Shown here piece by piece: positions 27,092-35,055 of a DNA stretch of 64,000 nt. Origin of the DNA: Hyphomicrobiales bacterium (GTDB lineage Bacteria > Pseudomonadota > Alphaproteobacteria > Rhizobiales > Rhizobiaceae). Under the pieces are notes generated by a model. The model saw only the letters and a program-made list of their open reading frames with translations, did no database searches and had not been told where the DNA came from. Location: contig UBNV01000010.1 in assembly GCA_900466945.1 (NCBI GenBank), forward strand, positions 186,001 to 250,000, in the 5' to 3' direction. How positions within the stretch are numbered: the first letter of the stretch is position 1; every line of letters starts with the position of its first letter. The position numbers and the translations under genes are program-made.

Positions 27092-28437
27092 GTTCTGGGC
27101 AGGTGTTGCTCGTCGATGACGAGGAGGAGCTGCGGTTCTCCACCAGTCAGGCGCTGGAACTGCACGGCCTGCAGGTCAAGGCCTTTGCTTCGGGCGAGGA
27201 GATCCTGTCGCGCGTCGGCTTCGGTTTCGACGGCGTCGTCGTCAGCGATATCCGCATGCCAGGCCTGGACGGCATGACACTGCTGCATCGGATCCGCGAA
27301 CTCGATCACGAGATCCCGGTCATTCTCGTGACCGGCCATGGCGAGGTGCAACTGGCCGTGAAGGCGATGCGCGAGGGGGCTTACGACTTCATTGAAAAGC
27401 CCTTTGCCAGCCAGGCGCTGGCCGGGGTCGTCCGACATGCGCTCGACCGGCGCTCGCTTGTTCTGGAAAATCGACGACTGAGAGCCGTCGCCGGAAAGCG
27501 GGACGATATCGAGACGCGGCTCCCCGGCCGTACCCCTGTCATGGTCGACCTGCGCTATCGTCTGCGGGCGATCGGGGCGACGGAGGCCGATGCGCTGATC
27601 ATCGGAGAGACCGGTGCCGGCAAGGAAGTCGTCGCTCGCGGCTTGCATGATGTCAGCGCCCGTTCGAAGGGACCGTTCCTCGCAATCAACTGTGCGTCCC
27701 TTCCGGAAACCCTGATCGAGAGCGAACTCTTCGGCCACGAGGCCGGTGCCTTTCCCGGCGCTCTCAGGGCGCGTTACGGCAAGTTCGAACATGGACGCGG
27801 TGGCACCATCCTGCTCGACGAGATCGGCTCGATGCCTTTCGATCTTCAGGCAAAGTTCCTCCGGGTCCTGCAGGAGCGGACGATCACGCGGCTCGGCTCG
27901 AACGAGACGGTACCGCTCGACGTGCGTTTCCTCGCCACGAGCAAGGTGGATCTCGAAGGCGAGGTGGCGGCGGGGCGCTTCAGGGCCGATCTCTTCTATC
28001 GGCTCAACGTCGTGACGCTGCGCGTGCCGTCGCTGGCGCAGCGCCGGGCCGATATTCCGCTTCTCTTCCTGCATCTCGTGCGCGAGGCCTGTGCCCGCTA
28101 CGGCCGCGATGACATGGAGGTCGAGCCGGAAATCCTGTCCGAGATCGCCGGGCGCGAATGGCCCGGCAATGTGCGCGAATTGCGCAATGCGGCTGACCGG
28201 CTGGTGCTCGGTCTCGAAACGGGTCTAGACAGTGCCACGGCGCTGGAGACGGCTAATACCAGGCTTGCCGACAAGGTTGCTGCCTATGAAAAGCAGTTGA
28301 TTGCCAATGCGATTACCGCTCATGGAGGCGCATTGCGGCCGGTCTATGAGCAGCTCGGCATCTCGCGCAAAACCCTGTATGAGAAGATGCAGAAGCATGG
28401 ACTGGACAAGAATCTGGCGCTGGACGGAGGAGATTAG
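27088..28437 (+). CDS. DctD-type sigma-54-dependent response regulator
   Basis: A 449-residue activator with a receiver domain (phospho-acceptor Asp54 in VVSDIRMPGLDG; Lys in EKPFA), a sigma-54 AAA+ domain with Walker A GETGAGKE and Walker B GGTILLDEIGSM, the arginine-finger region and WPGNVRELRNAADRL, and a Fis-type helix-turn-helix at the end (VYEQLGISRKTLYEKM). The GAFTGA loop that contacts sigma-54 reads GAFPGA, with Pro223 in place of threonine; T-to-P changes here occur in some DctD-type proteins but can weaken activation. Directly downstream lies a doubled palindrome and a sigma-54 promoter candidate, its probable targets, before tctCBA. Confidence 0.9.
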   Translation: MSSGQVLLVDDEEELRFSTSQALELHGLQVKAFASGEEILSRVGFGFDGVVVSDIRMPGLDGMTLLHRIRELDHEIPVILVTGHGEVQLAVKAMREGAYDFIEKPFASQALAGVVRHALDRRSLVLENRRLRAVAGKRDDIETRLPGRTPVMVDLRYRLRAIGATEADALIIGETGAGKEVVARGLHDVSARSKGPFLAINCASLPETLIESELFGHEAGAFPGALRARYGKFEHGRGGTILLDEIGSMPFDLQAKFLRVLQERTITRLGSNETVPLDVRFLATSKVDLEGEVAAGRFRADLFYRLNVVTLRVPSLAQRRADIPLLFLHLVREACARYGRDDMEVEPEILSEIAGREWPGNVRELRNAADRLVLGLETGLDSATALETANTRLADKVAAYEKQLIANAITAHGGALRPVYEQLGISRKTLYEKMQKHGLDKNLALDGGD

Positions 28438-28464
28438 CAAAGCTGTGTCCGACGAGCATGTCCC

Positions 28465-28520
28465 GATCATGGGTGGAAATCCACCCATGATCTCCATGCA
28501 ATGGGGGGAAAGGCACCCAT
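28465..28520. promoter_or_regulatory. Tandem palindromic operators upstream of tctC
   Basis: ATGGGTGGAAATCCACCCAT at 28469-28488 is the core of a perfect inverted repeat with 12-base arms (28465-28492, AAAT centre). A second copy, ATGGGGGGAAAGGCACCCAT at 28501-28520, matches it at 17 of 20 positions. The centres are 32 bases apart, about three helical turns, so both would face the same side of DNA. They are the best candidates for binding by the adjacent DctD-type regulator. The second overlaps the sigma-54 -24 element. Confidence 0.75.
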
Positions 28521-28526
28521 GCTGCA
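28511..28526 (+). promoter_or_regulatory. Candidate sigma-54 promoter of tctCBA
   Basis: AGGCAC-CCATG-CTGCA fits the TGGCAC-N5-TTGCA consensus with two differences and the exact GG-N10-GC spacing. It lies 137 bases upstream of tctC. A competing candidate, TGGCCCG at 28533, lacks the GC of the -12 element at correct spacing. Confidence 0.55.
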
Positions 28527-28662
28527 GTGCGATGGCCCGGAAAATTGTGATGCAGCATTAACCCCTGCATTGTGACGGGGATGAAGCCGAGGAAGATCGC
28601 GACATCCAAAGCCGGCGAGGGAGGAGCCACGCTGGCGGGATCAATCGAACCGGGAGGCCTTC

Positions 28663-29643
28663 ATGACATTCCTCAAGTCGCTTTTCAGCGCGACCGCAAT
28701 CGCGGCTACCTTCATCGCAGCATCCGCATCCGCCCAGACCTATCCCGAGCGGTCGATCACCATGGTCGTTCCCTTCGCGGCTGGTGGCCCGACCGACACC
28801 GTCGCGCGTCTGGTGGCCGAATCCATGTCGAAGGATCTCGGCCAGCAGGTTCTGGTCGAGAATGTCGGCGGTGCCGGCGGTACGCTCGGCGCCGGCCGCG
28901 TCGCCAGCTCGGAGCCGGATGGCTACACGATGCTTCTCCACCACATCGGCATGGCCACCAGCGCGACCCTCTATCGCAAGCTCGCCTATGATCCGCTCAA
29001 TGCCTTCGACTATGTCGGCCTCGTCACCGACGTTCCTATGACCATCGTCGCCCGCAAGGACTTCGAGCCGACCGACCTCAAGGGCTTGGTGGAGTATGTG
29101 AAGGCCAACAAGGACACGGTCACCGTCGCCAATGCCGGCATCGGCGCTGCCTCGCATCTTTGCGGCATGTTGTTCATGAGCCAGATCGAGACGCCGGTCG
29201 TGACCGTTCCCTACAAGGGCACGGGTCCTGCGATGACCGATCTGCTCGGCGGCCAGGTCGATATCATGTGCGACCAGACCACCAATACGACGAAGCAGAT
29301 CCAGGGCGGTACGATCAAGGCTTACGCCGTGACCTCTGCCGAGCGTCTTTCGGTTCTGCCTGACGTGCCGACCGCTGCCGAAGGTGGCCTCAACGACTTT
29401 CAGGTCGGCATCTGGCACGGCGTCTATGTCCCGAAGGGCACGCCCGCGGACGCGATCGCAAAGCTCAACGGCTCGCTCAAGAAGGCACTCCAGGACGAAA
29501 ACGTCGTCGCCCGCTTTGCCGAACTTGGAACTGCTCCGTCGCCGGACAGTGATGTCACCCCCGAGGCCCTCAAGGCGAAACTGGAGAGCGAGATCGCTCG
29601 CTGGAAGCCGGTGATTGAAGCCGCCGGTCAGTACGCCGACTGA
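28663..29643 (+). CDS. tctC: Tripartite tricarboxylate transporter binding protein
   Basis: A 326-residue Bug/TctC periplasmic binding protein. Signal peptide residues 1-24 (hydrophobic core then ASASAQ). The mature protein begins TYPERSITMVVPFAAGGPTD, the family hallmark, with ENVGGAGGTLGAGRVA and TVPYKGTGPAMTDLLGGQVD, the loops that hold the carboxylate ligand. It delivers a tricarboxylate or similar acid to TctAB. It is the first gene of the tctCBA operon and sits behind the operator and sigma-54 candidate. AGGAGG-like sequence (gggaggcc) precedes the ATG. The actual ligand cannot be told. Confidence 0.94.
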   Translation: MTFLKSLFSATAIAATFIAASASAQTYPERSITMVVPFAAGGPTDTVARLVAESMSKDLGQQVLVENVGGAGGTLGAGRVASSEPDGYTMLLHHIGMATSATLYRKLAYDPLNAFDYVGLVTDVPMTIVARKDFEPTDLKGLVEYVKANKDTVTVANAGIGAASHLCGMLFMSQIETPVVTVPYKGTGPAMTDLLGGQVDIMCDQTTNTTKQIQGGTIKAYAVTSAERLSVLPDVPTAAEGGLNDFQVGIWHGVYVPKGTPADAIAKLNGSLKKALQDENVVARFAELGTAPSPDSDVTPEALKAKLESEIARWKPVIEAAGQYAD

Positions 29644-29741
29644 TGATTTCGATGCTTTGCGACCCGATCATCTGTCGGGGCGCGAGGTTTCTGGTGCCGG
29701 GCGTTTCTGCGAAACGCTCGGCATATTCTTAGGGGGATCCA

Positions 29742-30203
29742 ATGAAATCCTTACGCTTCGATACCGCCAATCTGTTGTGTGGTCTGCTCTTCATAGCGCT
29801 TGGCCTGTTCTTCGTCATCCAGTCTCTGTCGCTCGAACTGGGCACGGCATTCCGCATGGGCCCGGGATATTTTCCGCTCGTCCTGGCCGCGATCCTGACA
29901 CTGTTGGGCATTGTAATCCTGGTGCAGTCGGTACGTGTCACCGGTGAGCTGATCGGTGCGATCGCTTGGCGTGGCCTGATCTTCATCCTGCCAGCACCCA
30001 TCGTTTTCGGCCTCCTGGTCCGCGGAGCCGGCTTCGTGCCCGCCCTTTTCGTTGCGGCCTTCATCGCAAGCTTTGCATCCGAGCGCCTGAGGGTGCCAGC
30101 GGCACTGGCGCTTGCGACCGGCATCACCTTCTTCTCGGTCCTCGTGTTCAGCTATGGCCTCGGCCTGCCGTTTGAGCGCTTCGGCCCCTGGTTCCGGTTC
30201 TGA
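29742..30203 (+). CDS. tctB: Tripartite tricarboxylate transporter small membrane subunit
   Basis: A 153-residue protein with four hydrophobic helices (LLCGLLFIALGLFFVIQSLSL type start, residues about 9-30), matching TctB. It begins 98 bases after tctC, a gap that may hold an mRNA-processing or attenuation site since the binding protein is usually made in excess; no clean terminator is visible there. AGGGGG lies just before the ATG. It works with TctA in the inner membrane. Confidence 0.92.
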   Translation: MKSLRFDTANLLCGLLFIALGLFFVIQSLSLELGTAFRMGPGYFPLVLAAILTLLGIVILVQSVRVTGELIGAIAWRGLIFILPAPIVFGLLVRGAGFVPALFVAAFIASFASERLRVPAALALATGITFFSVLVFSYGLGLPFERFGPWFRF

Positions 30204-30214
30204 GGACGTAAGCC

Positions 30215-31720
30215 ATGGATTTCATCAGCAATCTCGCCCTCGGCTTCTCGACTGCAGGTTCGATCGAGAATCTGTTCTTCTGTCTGATCGGCGTCATCCT
30301 GGGCACATTGATCGGCGTGCTCCCCGGTATCGGCGCTACGGCCACCATTGCCATGCTCTTGCCGATCACCTTCCAGCTCGAGCCGGTCTCGTCGCTGATC
30401 ATGCTGGCCGGCATTTACTACGGTGCGCAATATGGCGGCTCGACGACTGCCATCCTGATCAACATGCCCGGCGAATCCTCGTCTGCCGTCACAGCGATCG
30501 ACGGCTATCAGATGGCGCGCAAGGGCAGGGCAGGGGCAGCCCTTGCCATTGCCGCGATCGGCTCCTTCTTCGCAGGTACGGTCTCGACTTTTCTCGTCGC
30601 GATCTTCGCGCCACCGCTCACCGCCATCGCACTCGAATTCGGCTCGGCGGAATACTTCTCCCTGATGATCGTCGGTCTCGTCTCCTCGATCGCGCTCGCC
30701 CATGGCTCGATCATCAAGGCGCTCGCAATGGTCGCCCTCGGATTGCTGCTAGGTCTTGTCGGGACCGACATCTATACGGGTACGCCTCGCTTCACGATGG
30801 GCATCACTGAATATGCCGACGGGCTCAACTTCGTCGCTGTCGCCGTTGGCGTCTTCGGGGTGGCAGAAATTCTGCGCAATCTCGAAAGCGACCGCAATCG
30901 ATCCGTGCTGATCACCAAGGTCAGCGGCCTCATGCCAACGCGCGATGATTTCAAGCGCATGGTCGGCCCCGTGCTGCGCGGCACGGGCATCGGCTCGGCG
31001 CTGGGCATCCTGCCGGGTGGTGGTGCAATCCTCGCCTCGTTTGCGTCCTACACGGTCGAGAAGCGCATGTCGAAGAACCCGGAAGAGTTCGGACATGGCG
31101 CGATCGAAGGGGTGGCGGGTCCGGAATCGGCCAACAATGCCGGCGCCCAGACATCGTTCATCCCGCTGCTCACGCTCGGCATCCCGGCCAATCCGGTCAT
31201 GGCGCTCATGGTCGGCGCCATGATCATCCAGGGCATTGTGCCCGGCCCGAATGTCGCCATCGAACAGCCGGCGCTGTTCTGGGGGATCATCGCCTCCATG
31301 TGGATCGGCAACCTGATGCTTTTGGTGCTCAACCTGCCGCTGATCGGGCTCTGGGTGAAGCTCCTGACCATCCCCTATTACGTGCTCTTCCCGATCATCA
31401 TGGCCTTCTGCTCGATCGGGGTTTACAGCGTCAACGGGAACATCTTCGACCTCTACGCCGTCGCCTTTTTCGGGCTCATCGGCTATGTGCTGGTCAAGTT
31501 GCGTTGCGAGCCGGCACCGCTGCTGCTCGGCTTCGTGCTCGGGCCACTTCTCGAGGAAAACCTGCGCCGTGCCATGATCCTGTCGCGAGGCGATCCGTCG
31601 ACCTTCGTCACGCGACCGATCAGTGCGACCCTTCTCCTGATCGCGCTGGCGGTGCTGATCGTGGTCTTCCTTCCGAGCGTCAAGAAGAAGCGCGAGGAGG
31701 TCTTCCAGGAAGAGGACTGA
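30215..31720 (+). CDS. tctA: Tripartite tricarboxylate transporter large membrane subunit
   Basis: A 501-residue polytopic permease with about 11-12 helices. The TctA signature PGIGATATIAMLLPITF appears near residue 35, and GILPGGGAILASFASYTVEK and GPESANNAGAQTSFIPLLTLGIPANPVMALM are the two conserved glycine/asparagine-rich loops. It uses the cation gradient to import substrate delivered by TctC. It starts 11 bases after tctB and ends 24 bases before a hairpin that separates it from the convergent binding-protein gene. Confidence 0.95.
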   Translation: MDFISNLALGFSTAGSIENLFFCLIGVILGTLIGVLPGIGATATIAMLLPITFQLEPVSSLIMLAGIYYGAQYGGSTTAILINMPGESSSAVTAIDGYQMARKGRAGAALAIAAIGSFFAGTVSTFLVAIFAPPLTAIALEFGSAEYFSLMIVGLVSSIALAHGSIIKALAMVALGLLLGLVGTDIYTGTPRFTMGITEYADGLNFVAVAVGVFGVAEILRNLESDRNRSVLITKVSGLMPTRDDFKRMVGPVLRGTGIGSALGILPGGGAILASFASYTVEKRMSKNPEEFGHGAIEGVAGPESANNAGAQTSFIPLLTLGIPANPVMALMVGAMIIQGIVPGPNVAIEQPALFWGIIASMWIGNLMLLVLNLPLIGLWVKLLTIPYYVLFPIIMAFCSIGVYSVNGNIFDLYAVAFFGLIGYVLVKLRCEPAPLLLGFVLGPLLEENLRRAMILSRGDPSTFVTRPISATLLLIALAVLIVVFLPSVKKKREEVFQEED

Positions 31721-31743
31721 CGTCCTTCATCCAGAGGTTCTTG

Positions 31744-31775
31744 AAGGGGCTGGCGGCGACGCTGGCCCTTTTTCT
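31744..31775 (+). terminator. Terminator after tctA
   Basis: An imperfect hairpin bounded by AAGGG (31744-31748) and CCCTT (31766-31770) is followed by TTTTTCTC, 24 bases after the tctA stop and between convergent genes. Confidence 0.55.
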
Positions 31776-32872
31776 CATGGGATGCCTGGCGAAAAGAGAG
31801 AGGTCCAGTTGCGGATGAACTCCTCGCGGGTTGCCCGATCCTGGGCGGCAAGCAGGGCGGGTCCGACCCTGATGGGACGGCCGATACCGGATTCGATCAG
31901 TGAAGTCGGGCCATCGACGCCAGGCGGCAGTGGCGCGTTTTCGGCAAAGTAGAAGGCTTTTTCCCGAGCGACCTTCTGTCCGCGCTCCGAGACGAGATAG
32001 TCGAGGAAACGGGCGGCCAGTTCCGGCTGGGGCGAATGGGTCGGGATCATCGCGCCACGCGTGAGGATGAGCGTGTAGTCGCGTGGTACCACGACCCGCA
32101 TGTCGTTGTTGCGCAGGTAACGCGCATAGGCGTAGGAGCCAAGGATATTGTAGGCGATCTTCAGCTGGCCGGTTTCGATCATGTCCAGCACCTCCTTGTT
32201 GCAGCAGCTGGTCACGACCTGCGCGCGGCTGAAACTTTCGAGCAATCGGCCATAACTCGTGGGGGCCTGCTGGGCGTCGTGGAAGGCGAGGAGATAGCCG
32301 ACGCCTGAGAGTTGGACATTGTAGGTGCCAATGCGTGTCCAGTACTCATCCGGCTTGCGACGCAGAAGTTCGGCGATTTCCACATGCGATCGTGGCACGT
32401 CTTCCGGCGGCACCTGGGAGGCGTCGAAGACGATGACGGCGGGCTCGAAGGCAAAGCCGAAGATCTCGTCGCGCCAGTTTGCCCAGGCGGATACCCGTTC
32501 GGTCTCCGCGGATTGATGGGACCGGGCGCAACCGTCATTGGCGAGCTTCACCAGATGGTCGACCGAGGAGGAGATCCAGAGATCGCCATGGCTGCGCTTG
32601 TCGCGGCAGGCTTGTTCCGCCTCGCGAAACAGGTCGTTGCTCACGTAGTCGTTGAACTCGACCGTAATATCAGGTGCAATTTGCTGGAAGTCGCGGATGA
32701 GTGGTGCGATCACCTCAGCATCGGTCACCCCGTTGATCACAAGCCGGGCGCGTTCCCCGGCCGGTGCCGGAAACATGGACCTGTCACCTTCGAGCGCCCA
32801 GACGGATGTCGAGGCGAGGGTCGTGGTCAGCAGGCAGGCTACGAGTTTTCTGGTCATTCTCCAGGGATTCAT
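31775..32872 (-). CDS. Periplasmic binding protein co-transcribed with TctD/TctE-type system
   Basis: A 365-residue extracellular solute-binding protein, related to iron/polyamine-type ABC binding proteins (fold residues with DLWISSSVDHLVKLANDG, FEPAVIVFDASQVP and LILTRGAMIPTHSPQPELAARFLDYLVSE). Signal peptide residues about 6-26 (KLVACLLTTTLASTSVWA). It overlaps the upstream sensor kinase by four bases (ATGA), so it is made with the two-component system rather than with a transporter. By analogy with systems where a periplasmic protein presents ligand to a sensor, it may be the signal-binding partner of the kinase; that role is inference. Confidence 0.85.
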   Translation of the reverse strand: MNPWRMTRKLVACLLTTTLASTSVWALEGDRSMFPAPAGERARLVINGVTDAEVIAPLIRDFQQIAPDITVEFNDYVSNDLFREAEQACRDKRSHGDLWISSSVDHLVKLANDGCARSHQSAETERVSAWANWRDEIFGFAFEPAVIVFDASQVPPEDVPRSHVEIAELLRRKPDEYWTRIGTYNVQLSGVGYLLAFHDAQQAPTSYGRLLESFSRAQVVTSCCNKEVLDMIETGQLKIAYNILGSYAYARYLRNNDMRVVVPRDYTLILTRGAMIPTHSPQPELAARFLDYLVSERGQKVAREKAFYFAENAPLPPGVDGPTSLIESGIGRPIRVGPALLAAQDRATREEFIRNWTSLFSPGIP

Positions 32873-34263
32873 GGGGTGGACCTCTTGTCCAGCAGGGGGA
32901 GCTCAAGGAACACAGTAAAGCCACTCTCAGGGGTGGGCTCGCGGAAACCAAGCGCACCTTTCAGCGTCGTCGCCACTTCAGAGGCGATGGCAAAGCCGAG
33001 CCCGGAGCTGCCTTCACCCGTCTTCGACGAGACGAAGCGCCGGGTGACCTGCTGCCAATCCTGTGCGGGAATGCCGGGGCCGTCATCCTCCACCTCGACC
33101 AGCACGAAATTGCCGCGCTGGACGACGCGAACGGCAAGACTGGATACGACCCCGTGGCGGAGCGAGTTGTCGATGACATTGACGATGGCCTCGCGCAGGC
33201 TCAAGCCATCACCAAGCACCATGAGTGCTTCCGGTGGGGCCTCGAAGGACACGACGATATCCGGATCGACGGTGATCGGGACAGCGGCCCGGAAAGCCTT
33301 GCGGGCCACGTCGACCACGTCGACTGGCGATAGCTGTACCGAGTCGAAGCGGTGGATCACCATGGCATGGTTGAGGAGCTGGGTGGTGAAGCGCGCTAGT
33401 TCCGAGGTGCGGTTCTTAACCCGGTTCAGGTGGCGTCGGTCGTTCTCGGACAACGCCTCCTCGTCGATCAGGCTCACCTGAGCCGAAAGCGCCGTCAGCG
33501 GTGTGCGGATCTGGTGGGCGCTGTCGGCGATGAAGCGCTGCAGGAGGCGCAGGCGATCGTCGAGGCGACGCATGAAGTGGTTGATCGACTCGACGAAGGG
33601 GGAGAGTTCGTGGGGCACGTCGACCGCCAGTGGCGTCAGATCCTGGCTGTCACGGCGGCGCAGCGTGTCGCCGAGCGCGTCCAGCGGGCGAAGCGAGTAA
33701 CGCACAGCCAAAATGGTGCCGCCGAGGGCGAGAAGGCTCATCACGCCGACCAGCACGAGCGCCCGGGTGGTGAGCTCCGTGGTCAGTTCCTGCCGGGCCT
33801 CGGTCGTCTGGGCAATCAGGACATTCGCCCAGCCACCGATCGCGGGATCGGCGATCGCACGGCTAGCGGCGACGATGCGCACCGGCAGGCTGCGGAAGCT
33901 GGCGGTCTCGAAGCGGGCCTGGGTCCGGGCATTGCTCACATCGGCCGGGAAGTCGAGGTCCTCGTAGCCCGTCAGCGTGGTGCCATCGGGCGCGACGACG
34001 CGGTAGAAGATCTTGTCGCGCGGCGCGAGGCCGAGCAGTTCGAAGGCGCTCGGCGGCAGGTCGACGGCAATGCGTCCCTCTTCGACCACGAGGCTGTCGA
34101 GGATCTGGATCGCAGCGCCTTGTAGCAGCCGGTCATAGGCTTCGTCGGCAGCGGCCCGGGCATAGAACCAGGCGGCTGTCATCAGTATCGCTGCGCCTCC
34201 GGTCAGAACCACCGCGACGCGGATCACCAGACGGGCAAAAAGAGAGCGCCTAGTCCTCTGCAT
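32869..34263 (-). CDS. tctE: TctE-type sensor histidine kinase
   Basis: A 464-residue inner-membrane kinase. TM1 is near the N-terminus (LVIRVAVVLTGGAAILMTAAW), followed by a periplasmic domain (about 40-170) of the TctE N-terminal type, TM2 (LVLVGVMSLLALGGTIL), a HAMP-like region, phospho-acceptor His250 in DSAHQIRTPL, and an ATPase domain with VIDNSLRHG, DDGPGIP and GLGFAIA. ATG 34263 is chosen, overlapping the response regulator by 14 bases; a GTG at 34290 is possible but lacks a ribosome site. The tctDE naming rests on family type and the tctCBA genes alongside; specific ligand is not shown. Confidence 0.88.
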   Translation of the reverse strand: MQRTRRSLFARLVIRVAVVLTGGAAILMTAAWFYARAAADEAYDRLLQGAAIQILDSLVVEEGRIAVDLPPSAFELLGLAPRDKIFYRVVAPDGTTLTGYEDLDFPADVSNARTQARFETASFRSLPVRIVAASRAIADPAIGGWANVLIAQTTEARQELTTELTTRALVLVGVMSLLALGGTILAVRYSLRPLDALGDTLRRRDSQDLTPLAVDVPHELSPFVESINHFMRRLDDRLRLLQRFIADSAHQIRTPLTALSAQVSLIDEEALSENDRRHLNRVKNRTSELARFTTQLLNHAMVIHRFDSVQLSPVDVVDVARKAFRAAVPITVDPDIVVSFEAPPEALMVLGDGLSLREAIVNVIDNSLRHGVVSSLAVRVVQRGNFVLVEVEDDGPGIPAQDWQQVTRRFVSSKTGEGSSGLGFAIASEVATTLKGALGFREPTPESGFTVFLELPLLDKRSTP

Positions 34264-34927
34264 CGGACACCAGTTGATAGCCGACGCCACGGACGGTCAC
34301 GATGCGGGCCTTCGCGCCTTCGAGCTTCTTCCTCAGGCGTCCGACATAGAGTTCGATCGCATTCGGTCCGGCCGGTTCGTCGAAGCCGAAAAGCTGGTCG
34401 AGAAGCTGATCCTTGCTGAAGACGCGCCCGGGCCGACTGGCGAGGATTTCAAGCAGGGTCATCTCGCGGCGCTTCAGTGGGACCTCGCGATTGCCGACCT
34501 TCACCGAGCGCTGGCTTCGGTCTAGCAGAACGTCGCCGCAGACGATGACATTGGTTGCCTCGCCACCGGCACGGCGACGCATCAAGACCCGGGCGCGCGC
34601 CTCCAGTTCACGAAAGTCGAAAGGTTTCACGAGGTAGTCGTCCGCTCCAAGATCGAGCGCACCGACGCGATCGTCGATCTCGGAACGCGCCGTCAGCACG
34701 AGGACAGGTACCGTGCTGCCGCCATCGCGCAACCGCTTCAGGATCGAGAAGCCGTCCATTCCCGGCAGCATCACGTCGAGAATGACGAGGTCGTATTCGG
34801 TGAAATCCAGGATGTCGGCTGCAGCACGGCCATCGGTTTGCCAATCGACCGTATGGCCGATGGTTTCAAAGCGGCGGGAGATGGCCTCTCCGACGTCGAG
34901 CGTGTCTTCCACGAGCAGAATGCGCAT
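34250..34927 (-). CDS. tctD: TctD-type OmpR-family response regulator
   Basis: A 225-residue response regulator with receiver domain (acidic pair Glu7-Asp8 in LVEDT, phospho-acceptor Asp51 in VILDVMLPGMDG, Lys in VKPF) and a C-terminal winged helix of the OmpR/PhoB type (LLEILASRPGRVFSKDQLLDQLF and VYVGRLRKKL-like segment ending TVRGVGYQL). ATG 34927 gives the typical MRILLVED start; ATG 34942 adds five residues. It is first in a tctD-tctE-binding protein operon, convergent with tctCBA, and probably provides a second layer of control on carboxylate uptake. Confidence 0.9.
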   Translation of the reverse strand: MRILLVEDTLDVGEAISRRFETIGHTVDWQTDGRAAADILDFTEYDLVILDVMLPGMDGFSILKRLRDGGSTVPVLVLTARSEIDDRVGALDLGADDYLVKPFDFRELEARARVLMRRRAGGEATNVIVCGDVLLDRSQRSVKVGNREVPLKRREMTLLEILASRPGRVFSKDQLLDQLFGFDEPAGPNAIELYVGRLRKKLEGAKARIVTVRGVGYQLVSDAED

Positions 34928-35055
34928 GACCGACGCTCGCATGTCTGACGCCGTCGATCAAGCTGAAGGAAAGGCGGTATTCAGGGCTTCCGATTAACTC
35001 GACGATAAACCCGGGCCTCTAAAGTTCGCCGGCAACGGGAAACGGAGACGCGGTC

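Noticed and set aside
28533..28550. Alternative sigma-54 promoter TGGCCCG near tctC
   Set aside because: The -24 part is good but the -12 GC is missing at the required spacing (reads TTGTGA one base too far). Kept only as a competing candidate.
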